From CAYVMD01 sp964452465 (GTDB lineage Bacteria; Armatimonadota; JACIXR01), in NCBI GenBank assembly GCA_964452465.1, contig CAYVMD010000008.1:1-62444 (forward strand): a stretch of 62,444 bases of DNA. The letters are read 5' to 3'. The notes under the pieces were generated by a model. It ran no database searches. It worked only from the letters and a program-made list of their open reading frames with translations, and was not told the origin of the DNA. Shown piece by piece: positions 49,318 through 57,263 of this stretch; within the stretch, counting starts at the first letter, position 1; each line of letters begins with the position of its first letter. The position numbers and the translations under genes were made by a program.

Positions 49318-49787
49318 TAGAAAGAATCCCACTCCCTCGCATAATAAGGGTGCCCCTGAACGACCTCCTCTCTTGGGCAAGGAGGAACAGCCTTTGGCCC
49401 TTAACTTATGGATTGGCTTGTTGTGCTATAGAGATGATGGCAACGGGCGCTTCCCGTTTCGATTTAGACCGCTTCGGTGCCTCGGTGTTTCGCGCTACCC
49501 CTCGCCAGGCGGATGTTATGATCGTAGCGGGGACGGTGACGAAGAAGATGGCAAGGAGGTTGCGGAGGTTATGGGAGGAGATGCCCGATCCCAAGTGGGT
49601 GATCGCTATGGGAGCGTGCGCCATATCGGGTGGGGGCTTCTACGATTCTTATTATGTTGTCCAGGGAGTGGACAAGATCGTGCCAGTGGACATCTACATC
49701 CCGGGCTGCCCTCCTCGTCCTGAGGCGCTGATAAATGGCATCCTCACCCTACAGGAGAAAATAAGGAAGGAACCTGCTTTCCTCTAA
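49308..49787 (+). CDS. nuoB: NADH-quinone oxidoreductase subunit B (N2 cluster)
   Basis: 159 residues from the ATG at 49308, preceded by AAGGGGA at good spacing; upstream frame is nuoA in another phase. The four cluster N2 cysteines are present: GLACCAIEMM, MGACAISGG and IPGCPPRPE. It carries electrons to quinone at the interface with NuoD. Confidence 0.97.
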   Translation: MGVIERIPLPRIIRVPLNDLLSWARRNSLWPLTYGLACCAIEMMATGASRFDLDRFGASVFRATPRQADVMIVAGTVTKKMARRLRRLWEEMPDPKWVIAMGACAISGGGFYDSYYVVQGVDKIVPVDIYIPGCPPRPEALINGILTLQEKIRKEPAFL

Positions 49788-49805
49788 TGTTGGAGGTGAC
49801 CGGAA

Positions 49806-50255
49806 ATGGAGAAAGAGATAGAGGAGATCTTAGAGCGATTCAGAAAAGCATTTCCTAAAGCCAAGGTGGAAGAGGTGGATGGGAAGCTCACGGTGTTAGT
49901 GGAAAAGGAAGAGATAGTGCCCGTCTGCGAATTCCTAAAAAAGGAAGGCTTTTCCTTCCCCGCTTGCATAAGTGGAGTGGATGTGGACGATGAATTCGAG
50001 ATCGTATACCATCTTTTCTCCCTCCCCAAGGGGACTTGGTGCGTTGTTCAAACCTCTACTTCCAAAGATGACCCCGTAGTGCCATCGGTCTACCAGGTCT
50101 TCAAGGGAGCGGATTGGCAGGAACGAGAGATATTCGATATGTTCGGAATAGTCTTCGAAGGGCATCCGGATCTGAGGCGCATACTCTTAGAGGAAGGGGA
50201 GGACGACTTCTTCCCGCTTCGCAAAGATTACGAGAAGCATGCCCCTTCGAACTGA
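49806..50255 (+). CDS. nuoC: NADH-quinone oxidoreductase subunit C
   Basis: 149 residues. The conserved C-terminal half has ADWQEREIFDMFGIVFEGHPDLRRIL and FPLRKDY, diagnostic of NuoC (30-kDa subunit). GGAGGTGACC lies upstream of the ATG. Overlaps nuoD by 17 nt. Confidence 0.97.
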   Translation: MEKEIEEILERFRKAFPKAKVEEVDGKLTVLVEKEEIVPVCEFLKKEGFSFPACISGVDVDDEFEIVYHLFSLPKGTWCVVQTSTSKDDPVVPSVYQVFKGADWQEREIFDMFGIVFEGHPDLRRILLEEGEDDFFPLRKDYEKHAPSN

Positions 50256-51345
50256 GGAGATACTGGTTAATTTTGGACCGCAACACCCCTCCATGCACGG
50301 GGTGTTGCGGCTTATGGTGAAGCTCTCCGGGGAAACTATAGTAGGGGTTATGCCCGTCATCGGCTATCTCCATCGAGGAATGGAGAAGATAGCGGAGAAG
50401 AGGAGTTATACTCAATACCTATCCTTCACCGATAGGTGGGATTATCTCGCCCCCATCTTCAATAACACGGTCTATTCCCTCGCTGTGGAGAAATTATTAG
50501 GCATCGAGGTGCCTCGTCGTGCCCAATATTTACGAGTTATAGCGATGGAGCTGAACAGGCTTTCCAGCCATCTCGTGTGGTTCGCTACCTTCTCCCTTGA
50601 TTTAAGCGCCGTGACCATGTCTGCTTATATGTATGGCTTCAGAGAGAGGGAGGAGATCCTCGACCTCCTTCAAATGCTCACGGGTGGTCGCATGCTCTAC
50701 TCCTATGTCTGCCCGGGAGGGGTACGCCAGGACGCTCCCGAGGAATTTTTAACCAAACTGGATAAATTCCTCGACGAATTCCCAAAGCGCATAGACGAAT
50801 ACGAGCTCTTTCTCACCCAAAATGCGGTCTTCCAAGCTCGCACAAAGGGGGTCGGTGTGCTATCCCCAGAGGTAGCCATAGATTATGGGGTGAGCGGACC
50901 CTCCCTTCGTGGCTCAGGTATAACCTTTGATCTAAGGAAATCCCGGCCTTATTGTGCCTACGACGAGTTCACTTTCGACATTCCGGTGGGGGAAAATGGG
51001 GATTGTTTCGACAGATATTGGGTGCGCATCCAAGAGATGAGGGAAGCGGTGAAGATACTACGCCAAGCTGTGAAGAGACTACCTCCAGGCGAATACAGAA
51101 CGAAATTGCCTCCTCAATACAAGGTGCCCAAAGGACGTGCCTCTGCCTGGATCGAGTCTCCCCGCGGTATGTTGGGGGTCTATCTAATAAGCGATGGGGG
51201 AACGAAGCCCTATAGATTGAAGATCCGCGCCCCCTCCTTCAGCAATCTCTCCGTGTTGGAGGAATTGTGCAAGGGGGCGAAGGTGGCGGATTTGATAGCC
51301 ATCCTCGGAAGTTTAGATATAGTCTTAGGGGAAATAGATAGATGA
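50239..51345 (+). CDS. nuoD: NADH-quinone oxidoreductase subunit D
   Basis: 368 residues. ILVNFGPQHPSMHGVLRLMV at the N-terminus (quinone-site His), YLHRGMEKIAEKRSYTQYL, GGRMLYSYVCPGGVRQD and the C-terminal VLGEIDR are the NuoD/49-kDa signature. It forms the quinone chamber with NuoB. The operon stops here; a kinase gene follows, so the other complex I subunits must be elsewhere. Confidence 0.97.
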   Translation: MPLRTEEILVNFGPQHPSMHGVLRLMVKLSGETIVGVMPVIGYLHRGMEKIAEKRSYTQYLSFTDRWDYLAPIFNNTVYSLAVEKLLGIEVPRRAQYLRVIAMELNRLSSHLVWFATFSLDLSAVTMSAYMYGFREREEILDLLQMLTGGRMLYSYVCPGGVRQDAPEEFLTKLDKFLDEFPKRIDEYELFLTQNAVFQARTKGVGVLSPEVAIDYGVSGPSLRGSGITFDLRKSRPYCAYDEFTFDIPVGENGDCFDRYWVRIQEMREAVKILRQAVKRLPPGEYRTKLPPQYKVPKGRASAWIESPRGMLGVYLISDGGTKPYRLKIRAPSFSNLSVLEELCKGAKVADLIAILGSLDIVLGEIDR

Positions 51346-51366
51346 AATCTTAAGGAGGTGAAGCAA

Positions 51367-52848
51367 GTGCAACCCTTCTTAGCCATCGATTTGGGAGCGG
51401 AAAGCGGAAGGGGATTCGCTGGCATATTGAAGGGAGACAAAGTGGAATTGGAGGAGATACACCGCTTCCCCAACGGACCTGTGCGCATAGGAGATAGCAT
51501 CTTTTGGGATGTCCTTCGCCTTTGGACGGAGATAAAGAACAGCTTGAAGATAGCGAAACAGAAATATGGTGGGCTGAGCGGAGTGGGTGTGGATACCTGG
51601 GGAGTTGATTTTGCCCTCCTCGGCAAAGGGGATGTTCTCCTCGGCAATCCCTACCACTATAGGGATAAGAGGACTGATGGGATGTTGGAGGAAGCTTTCA
51701 AGAGGGTCCCCCGGGAGGAGATCTTCTTCCGCACCGGCATCCAATTCATGCAATTGAATACCCTCTTCCAACTCCTCGCCATGAGGATAGAGGAATCCCC
51801 CCTCTTGAAAATGGCAGAGACGCTGCTATTGATGCCCGATCTCTTTAACTTTTGGCTTTCTGGGGAAAAGGTAAGCGAATTCACCATCGCCACCACCACC
51901 CAGTTCTATAATCCTAAAATAGGGGATTGGGATAGAGAACTCCTTCAAGAGATGGATATCCCCTCCTCATTTTTGATGAAAATCGTTCCCCCCGCAACTA
52001 TTCTCGGCAATATAACTAAGGCGGTGCAAGAGGAAACCGGTTTGAAAGAGGTGCCTGTCATCGCTGTTGCTTGCCATGATACGGGCTCAGCGGTTGCTGC
52101 TGCTCCTGCCAAGGGGGAAAACTGGGCTTATATCAGCGCTGGCACCTGGTTGCTGATGGGGATAGAGACGAAAGAACCTATCATAAACGAACGGGTTCTG
52201 GAATTGAACTTCACCAATGAGGGGGGAGTGGGAGGGAATTTCCGTTTCCTCAAGAACATAATGGGGCTCTGGCTCCTTCAGGAATCGAGGCGCACCTGGG
52301 CAAACCAAGGCGAATCCTACTCCTACGCGGAATTGAGCGAGATGGCGAAATCCGCTCCTCCCTTCCTCGCCCTGGTCGAGCCCGATCATCCCTCCTTCCT
52401 CCACCCTGGAGATATGCCGAGCAGGATAAGGGAATTCTGCAAGAATACGGGGCAAACTATACCAGAGAGCAAGGGAGAGATAGTTCGCTGTATCCTGGAG
52501 AGCCTGGCTTTCAAATGCAGATGGGTGCTGGATAGGTTGGAGGAGCTACGAGGGAAACGCATAGATACCATCCACATATTCGGAGGTGGCTCCCAAAATG
52601 TCGTCCTTTGCCAATTCATCGCCAATGCTACCAATAGGCAGGTCTTAGCGGGACCAACGGAAGCGACTGCCACGGGGAACGCCCTCGTTCAAGCCTTGGC
52701 TTTGGGATATATCGACTCCCTCGAGGCAATGCGAGAGATCATCAGGAACTCCTTCGAGATCATCCCCTACGAACCAAGGGATACCGAGCAATGGGAGGCT
52801 GCCTATCAACGCTTCCTCGAGATAAAAAGGGCTACCTTTCCCACCTAA
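51367..52848 (+). CDS. rhaB: Rhamnulokinase-like FGGY carbohydrate kinase
   Basis: 493 residues. FLAIDLGAESGRGFAGIL (phosphate 1), VGVDTWGVDFALL, CHDTGSAVAAAPA, AYISAGTWLLMGIE and GGGSQNVVLCQFIANATNRQV fit rhamnulokinase within the FGGY family, which phosphorylates L-rhamnulose or a similar ketose. The start is taken at GTG 51367 because AAGGAGG (51352-51358) overlaps the earlier GTG at 51358. No aldolase or isomerase is beside it. Confidence 0.88.
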   Translation: MQPFLAIDLGAESGRGFAGILKGDKVELEEIHRFPNGPVRIGDSIFWDVLRLWTEIKNSLKIAKQKYGGLSGVGVDTWGVDFALLGKGDVLLGNPYHYRDKRTDGMLEEAFKRVPREEIFFRTGIQFMQLNTLFQLLAMRIEESPLLKMAETLLLMPDLFNFWLSGEKVSEFTIATTTQFYNPKIGDWDRELLQEMDIPSSFLMKIVPPATILGNITKAVQEETGLKEVPVIAVACHDTGSAVAAAPAKGENWAYISAGTWLLMGIETKEPIINERVLELNFTNEGGVGGNFRFLKNIMGLWLLQESRRTWANQGESYSYAELSEMAKSAPPFLALVEPDHPSFLHPGDMPSRIREFCKNTGQTIPESKGEIVRCILESLAFKCRWVLDRLEELRGKRIDTIHIFGGGSQNVVLCQFIANATNRQVLAGPTEATATGNALVQALALGYIDSLEAMREIIRNSFEIIPYEPRDTEQWEAAYQRFLEIKRATFPT

Positions 52849-52905
52849 ATTAACCTTTGCTCCTCTTGCAATCCAAGGTTTAGGAGCGGTAGGCTTGATA
52901 TTTTC

Positions 52906-52933
52906 TTGCCATTTTTAAAAAGTAGGCTAAAAT
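52906..52933 (+). promoter_or_regulatory. Promoter for the small zinc-ribbon gene
   Basis: TTGCCA (52906-52911), 16-bp spacer, TAAAAT (52928-52933), about 43 nt before the TTG start. Confidence 0.5.
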
Positions 52934-52975
52934 AACAACCTGTATTTTTAAATCCCCAAGGAAGGAGGAGCAGAA

Positions 52976-53101
52976 TTGCAGAAGGTATACCTCTACCGTT
53001 GTCAGAAGTGCCGAGAGAGGGTATATTCTCGTGAGCCCTTGGATGAGGGTAAGAAATGCCCTGTCTGCGGTGGGGAATTGAAAGCGGAAGAAAAGAAATA
53101 A
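52976..53101 (+). CDS. 41-residue zinc-ribbon protein
   Basis: Small gene with TTG start at 52976 preceded by GGAAGGAGGAG. It encodes two CxxC knuckles, YRCQKCRERV (Cys9, 12) and KCPVCGGEL (Cys28, 31), separated by 15 residues, a plain zinc ribbon, with a charged tail AEEKK. It has its own promoter and a strong terminator, which supports it being real. Such peptides resemble FmdB-like or DUF-type zinc ribbons, but no specific function can be assigned. Confidence 0.75.
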   Translation: MQKVYLYRCQKCRERVYSREPLDEGKKCPVCGGELKAEEKK

Positions 53102-53106
53102 AAGAG

Positions 53107-53143
53107 ATTGAGGGCAAAGAGCCTTCGGCTCTTTGCCCTCAAT
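53107..53143. terminator. Bidirectional hairpin terminator
   Basis: 17-bp perfect stem (53107-53123 with 53127-53143), loop TTC, between the zinc-ribbon gene (+) and the convergent acetyltransferase gene (-). Confidence 0.9.
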
Positions 53144-53150
53144 AAGGGGG

Positions 53151-53609
53151 CTATCCCTCTATTTCTATTATCACCGCTTCCTCCTTACAATCGGGAAACC
53201 AAGGACATTTTATACATTCCCCCCAGACCTTGCGCGGTAACTCGTCCTTGTCCATCCGTTTAAAACCAAGCCTCTCGAAAAAACCCGGCTTGAATGTGAG
53301 AGCGAAAACCTGCTTGATCCCCAGGTTCTTTGCTTCCTCCAAGCAAGCATATACCAACCTGCTTCCTAATCCCTTTCCCTGTTGGTCCTCCCTCACTGCC
53401 AAAGATTTAACCTCCGCTAAGTCCTCCCATAAAAGGTGAAGGGCACAACAACCCACTACCCTTCCCTCCTCCTCCACAATGAAGAAATCCCTTAGATTCT
53501 CGTAGATCTCGCTCTGGGAACGAGGCAGCATCTCTCCCTTCCGAGCGAAGTGATTTATTAGAGAATGTATAGCCTTCACATCCTCGATTTTTGCTTTTCG
53601 TAAAACCAT
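53151..53609 (-). CDS. Short GNAT acetyltransferase, N-acetylglutamate synthase-like
   Basis: 152 residues. MVLRKAKIEDVKAIHSLINHFARKGEML-type opening, DFFIVEEEGRVVGCCALHLLW, SLAVREDQQGKGLGSRLV (acetyl-CoA loop Q/GxGxG), FALTFKPGFFERLGF and LPRKVWGECIKCPWFPDC match the short ArgA-like GNATs that make N-acetylglutamate for arginine synthesis in several thermophiles. No other arg gene is in the window. Cytoplasmic. Confidence 0.88.
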   Translation of the reverse strand: MVLRKAKIEDVKAIHSLINHFARKGEMLPRSQSEIYENLRDFFIVEEEGRVVGCCALHLLWEDLAEVKSLAVREDQQGKGLGSRLVYACLEEAKNLGIKQVFALTFKPGFFERLGFKRMDKDELPRKVWGECIKCPWFPDCKEEAVIIEIEG

Positions 53610-53625
53610 GAATAGATATTATACC

Positions 53626-56505
53626 CTACTTCATTAATTTCTCCAGCATCTCCCCGATCCTTATCCTCCTCTCCTCCAACTTCTCCCCATCTTGGGTGTA
53701 TTTCGTTAAATCCTCTACTATCCCTTCCAATTCCTTCTTAGCCTTTTCGCCTATCTTGCCCTTTAACAATTGTAGATAATCGTAATCCTCTATCCCTTCC
53801 CTTATTATCTCCCATCTTATGGAATTTATGGGTCCATCCTCTCCCGGATAAAGAAGGGAACCATCGCCATTTCCTCCTGGATAGGTCTGGGGATCTTCCC
53901 AGGGGTTCTTCTCCCAATAGGTTATCGCCCAATAGAGAAAGCCTTCCACATCGTATTTGAAGCACTGCCAAAAGAGGATGCGATGATCTATCCCAGGATA
54001 ATCTATCGCCCAGATATTGGGATAAGGCTTCTGGGCAGAGATGCATACATACATCCAAATCTCGTCCCCTACTTTCTGCCTCTCCCTTAGGAAGGGATAA
54101 TGAAAACAATCCGAATGGGGCACCCATATGTCCACATATCCGGCTAAATCCGCATAGGCAGGCAATCCTTCCTTACCAGGCTCCCAAGGACGGGTGGCTC
54201 CATAGCCGAATGTGAGCAGCCTCTTGAGCGAGGGGGCATGCTCCTTCACGAAGGAAAATATCTCCTTTATCCGCCCGAAATACTGGCTGCTTGGCTCATC
54301 TATTGCATAGATGTAACCCCACTTCGCCCAACCCTTGCTCCTTAGATGTTCCTCTGTTTGCCTCATTATCTCCCTGCTTATCGCCATTTGCTCGGGGGGA
54401 GCTTCCCCCACTTCTCCCCACCCTCCTGGGATGCGTAGCCAATTTATATTGAAGCCATTAAGCCCCCTCCTAAGATAGAACTCCAATTCCCTATCGAATT
54501 TCTCCCAATTTATCTCCACCTTCCCATCCTGCACCATCACCTCCGGGGAGGCAACATTGCAATCGCTTACCCTATGCTCCAGCATGTTGAGACGATACTT
54601 CCTTGCTATTTCATATAAGGGATCCTTCACCCATCTCTCGAAGTCCTCCTTGAAGAGGATCTCCTTCCCATCCTTCGTTTCCCTGTAGACCTCTATATCA
54701 TCTATCAGGAAGGAATGCTTGCCCCCTTCCCAATCGTGAACGAATTGGAGGGAAAAGGAACTCCCAATGGGAACCCCGCAATTCGCTATCCTAACCACAA
54801 CCCTATGCCACTTCCCCTTTTCCTGCTCCTTGGGGGTAAAGAACTTATTGCCCTGGGGCGTTCCAAACAGAGCAAAGGTTGTACCTTCCTCGTTCGATTT
54901 GTAGGAGAAGGAGAGGTAGGTATTCTCGTCGCAGGTTCCCTGAAAGGGAGCGGTTATGTTGTTCCAACGAAGGAGCGTATAGGGCGCTTGCAAAGCGTAA
55001 CGTCCCTGGGGAGCATCGCTCGAAAGGGAAAGCGCATCCGGATTAGAGTAAACCGGTGGAGACTCGAACCACCCCCACTTGCCCGCTATTTTATGATATC
55101 GGGCGAGGTAGTTGTCCCAAAGCAGAAAGCAGGTCCTTAAGGATGGAGTGGTGGGGAGGACGAAATCGAAGACCCGGAGGCGAATCTTCACTCTCGTTGG
55201 AGGAGCATTGGTTGGCTTGATATCCAACCACCCCTCATACCATCCTCCTCCCACCTTCTCGGGGACATACACGGTAAGCCAGAGAGGTTGGAAGGTCTCG
55301 AGGGGGACATCGAAAGGGTTATAGGGGAGAAGCGGATCGGGATATACTCCCGCCTCCGCACCGCTCGTGGGTTGCTTTATCTCTATGTAACCAACGATGC
55401 TCAAATCGAGGTTCTCCTTGGGGATCCTCTCCCTTCCCTTCCTCAGGTCGCTCCAATTGAGGGAGATGCCCTTCAAATCGCCTTGGAGGGGAAGGATGAC
55501 GATCTGGGTGGATCTCCTTTCGTTTTTTGCTGAATAAAGCACTATCTCCTTGGCAGGCTCGCCAGAGTAGGGTTTATCCTTTCTCAATTTCTTTAGGTTA
55601 TTCTCCTGAGCAACGATATAGGAGGCGTTGTTGAACTTCTCCGCCAAAATCATCTTCTCTGAGAGAATCTTAAAGCGAGAAAGGTCGAGTTGACGAGGGT
55701 CGCTATTTTGCAGTTTGGGTAGGAAGGCGTTTATCTCCATCACCAACCTTTTTCCTATATTAGTATCGCTTCTTTTGGCTTTCTCCAAAAGCCCTTGGAG
55801 ATACTCCTCGATCGTCCTTCTTCCCTTTTCCATTTGTTCCTCTGCTATCTTATCGAAGGAAAGCGAGGGAGAGAAAAGGAGGGTTCCAAAGTTCTGAGGC
55901 TCGTGGAAACTTTTCTCCAATTTACCCCAGGAGGAAAGTTCCCCGTGGGGCTTTTCGTTTCTACAAAAGTTCGCCCTCCAAGCATTGCCTACCCCCGGGA
56001 CGAGAGGTATTGAGGAGAAGGGAATAGATATCTCCACCTGCCACCTCTCATCCAAAACCTTCGCCTTCGCCTCCCAGGGAGCATCCCAACTGACATCGCT
56101 TTCCTTTTCCTCTTGGGTTATGGAAAGGGGATTAACCAGGAAATGATAATAGGTTTGAGAATTTGGAGCGAGAAAGATCTCTACGCTATCGTCCTTCCAA
56201 ACTCCCTCATCATGTTTCTTTATATTTGTTACCATCCCTTCGATGTTGCTTTCATAACACAAGAAAGCAAGGTAGAGATTGCGAGAATCGTGAAGCAGGA
56301 GCACTTCGGTTCTCTGCGAAGGGGTTGCGTCGCTCCCCAAAAGATGGGGGAGCACGATACGGGCAGCGGACATCCAACAGGTGTCATTCAAATCCCCATC
56401 TATCACAGGAGGGATGCTCGTTTCACCCACCTCCACTTGGAAAGCGGAAGGGATTGCGAGAACCGCCAGACACAAAAGGCCCAAGAAGACTTTTCCTTTC
56501 TGCAT
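53626..56505 (-). CDS. Secreted CBM9 / GH123-like (DUF4091) glycosidase
   Basis: 959 residues; ATG at 56505 with GGGAGGAG 5 nt upstream (a GTG two codons earlier lies in that site). Signal peptide, then a CBM9-like domain (PPVIDGDLNDTCWMSAA, DDSVEIFLAPN, WQVEISIPFSSI, about 25-200), helical linker, beta sandwich modules, and a C-terminal barrel related to GH123/DUF4091: GLNGFNINWLRIPGG, GYIYAIDEPSSQYFGRI (candidate catalytic Asp-Glu), YPGIDHRILFWQCFKYDVEGFLYW and IRWEIIREGIEDYDYLQLL. GH123 removes GalNAc from glycosphingolipids by substrate assistance; here the substrate is unknown. Confidence 0.9.
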   Translation of the reverse strand: MQKGKVFLGLLCLAVLAIPSAFQVEVGETSIPPVIDGDLNDTCWMSAARIVLPHLLGSDATPSQRTEVLLLHDSRNLYLAFLCYESNIEGMVTNIKKHDEGVWKDDSVEIFLAPNSQTYYHFLVNPLSITQEEKESDVSWDAPWEAKAKVLDERWQVEISIPFSSIPLVPGVGNAWRANFCRNEKPHGELSSWGKLEKSFHEPQNFGTLLFSPSLSFDKIAEEQMEKGRRTIEEYLQGLLEKAKRSDTNIGKRLVMEINAFLPKLQNSDPRQLDLSRFKILSEKMILAEKFNNASYIVAQENNLKKLRKDKPYSGEPAKEIVLYSAKNERRSTQIVILPLQGDLKGISLNWSDLRKGRERIPKENLDLSIVGYIEIKQPTSGAEAGVYPDPLLPYNPFDVPLETFQPLWLTVYVPEKVGGGWYEGWLDIKPTNAPPTRVKIRLRVFDFVLPTTPSLRTCFLLWDNYLARYHKIAGKWGWFESPPVYSNPDALSLSSDAPQGRYALQAPYTLLRWNNITAPFQGTCDENTYLSFSYKSNEEGTTFALFGTPQGNKFFTPKEQEKGKWHRVVVRIANCGVPIGSSFSLQFVHDWEGGKHSFLIDDIEVYRETKDGKEILFKEDFERWVKDPLYEIARKYRLNMLEHRVSDCNVASPEVMVQDGKVEINWEKFDRELEFYLRRGLNGFNINWLRIPGGWGEVGEAPPEQMAISREIMRQTEEHLRSKGWAKWGYIYAIDEPSSQYFGRIKEIFSFVKEHAPSLKRLLTFGYGATRPWEPGKEGLPAYADLAGYVDIWVPHSDCFHYPFLRERQKVGDEIWMYVCISAQKPYPNIWAIDYPGIDHRILFWQCFKYDVEGFLYWAITYWEKNPWEDPQTYPGGNGDGSLLYPGEDGPINSIRWEIIREGIEDYDYLQLLKGKIGEKAKKELEGIVEDLTKYTQDGEKLEERRIRIGEMLEKLMK

Positions 56506-56522
56506 AACCACTCCTCCCTTCG

Positions 56523-56551
56523 GGGGATTATAGCGAGGCGCAGGAGTTATT
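56523..56551 (+). repeat. 29-bp direct repeat, left copy
   Basis: ATTATAGCGAGGCGCAGG flanked by GGGG and GTTATT. The right copy is at 57181-57208, same orientation. The pair brackets the gene-free stretch 56552-57180. Confidence 0.85.
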
Positions 56552-56819
56552 AAACTTCTTACGCCATAAGCCCTTTTCAGGATTAGATTGGCATAATGAT
56601 AACATATCCAACCTCTTTTGTAAACAGGTTCACCTCCCTAAATCCTACACATTTTTCCCTTCGTTATTGGAATCCCTCAAAATCCTGTCGGCGCCTTCTT
56701 CGCCGCCTTCATCATAAAAACCTTGCTCCACCTTCTGCTCTCCTGTCAATACACTATTTAAGATTTTGTGTCCTCAAAGCTTTGCTCCTTGCAACTCCTT
56801 TCAGGATTATATCACTATA
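56552..56819. other. Gene-free stretch before the long repeat
   Basis: Between the left direct repeat and repeat copy D I see one promoter (56596-56624) and otherwise unremarkable, pyrimidine-rich sequence. CAGGATTA near 56578 recurs as CAGGATTATAT near 56802, each directly upstream (plus-strand sense) of an ATAATGAT promoter box, so the promoter region looks duplicated. No reading frame here looks like a gene. Confidence 0.6.
56596..56624 (-). promoter_or_regulatory. TTTACA/TATCAT promoter for the CBM9/GH123-like gene
   Basis: Minus strand TTTACA (56619-56624), 17-bp spacer, TATCAT (56596-56601) followed by TATG. The 5' UTR would be about 80 nt. Member of the promoter set seen at 6091, 6149, 46597 and 56820. 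Confidence 0.6.
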
Positions 56820-57174
56820 ATGATAGCATACCTTAAAATTCTTTGTAAAGCAGGCAAATAAAACACGATAATGCACTGGGAGAAGACAAAAACAACGCTT
56901 CTTTTTCGTCGACTCGTCTTCCTTTGGAGGAGGGCGAGGAGGTCGTCCGATCGAAGAGAGGGCGACCTTCTCACAGGTCTTTCCAGGGAAGCTTTTGAGG
57001 AATTGATGGAAGTTTTAACCAAATCTTACCCTGCCTTTGAAAGCTCCCGCCTGCAAAGAAGCAATAGAAAGAGGGCCATTTGTAGGGTAAGCAAGAGTAA
57101 GGGAAAGGAGAATGCCTAGACAAGAAAAGGAAAGCACGGGCTTCCTTCTTATGACGCAAGAAGTTTACCCTTCC
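56820..57174 (-). repeat. Promoter-bearing dispersed repeat, copy D (long)
   Basis: Aligns with copy A (25959-26195) at both ends: near 56963 it shares GTCCGAT, GAAGAGAGG, ACCTTCTC and AGGTCTTTCC; near 57125-57170 it shares AAAGGAAAGCA, GCTTCCTTCTTAT and CGCAAGAAGTTTA. About 100 bp (57003-57105) are extra relative to copy A. In minus orientation it ends in TTTACA (56844-56849), 18-bp spacer, TATCAT (56820-56825). Spurious frames through copies A and D encode similar peptides, which reflects DNA homology, not a protein. Confidence 0.7.
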
Positions 57175-57180
57175 CTCCAG

Positions 57181-57208
57181 GGGAATTATAGCGAGGCGCA
57201 GGGTTATT
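57181..57208 (+). repeat. 28-bp direct repeat, right copy
   Basis: Matches 56523-56551 with one-base differences. It ends in the TTGACA promoter of clpC. Confidence 0.85.
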
Positions 57209-57234
57209 GACAAGGGGGAAAAGGGGGTTAAAAT
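57207..57234 (+). promoter_or_regulatory. Promoter for clpC
   Basis: Perfect TTGACA (57207-57212), 16-bp spacer, TAAAAT (57229-57234). The leader would be about 22 nt, with AGAAGG as ribosome site. I see no CIRCE or CtsR-type operator. Confidence 0.6.
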
Positions 57235-57263
57235 TATAAGTAAGAAGAAAGAAGGTGAACGAG

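Noticed and set aside
56807..57213. Two minus-strand reading frames between clpC and the CBM9/GH123-like gene
   Set aside because: They lie wholly in the intergenic repeat, lack ribosome sites, and mirror the spurious frame in copy A. Shared peptides come from the repeat DNA.
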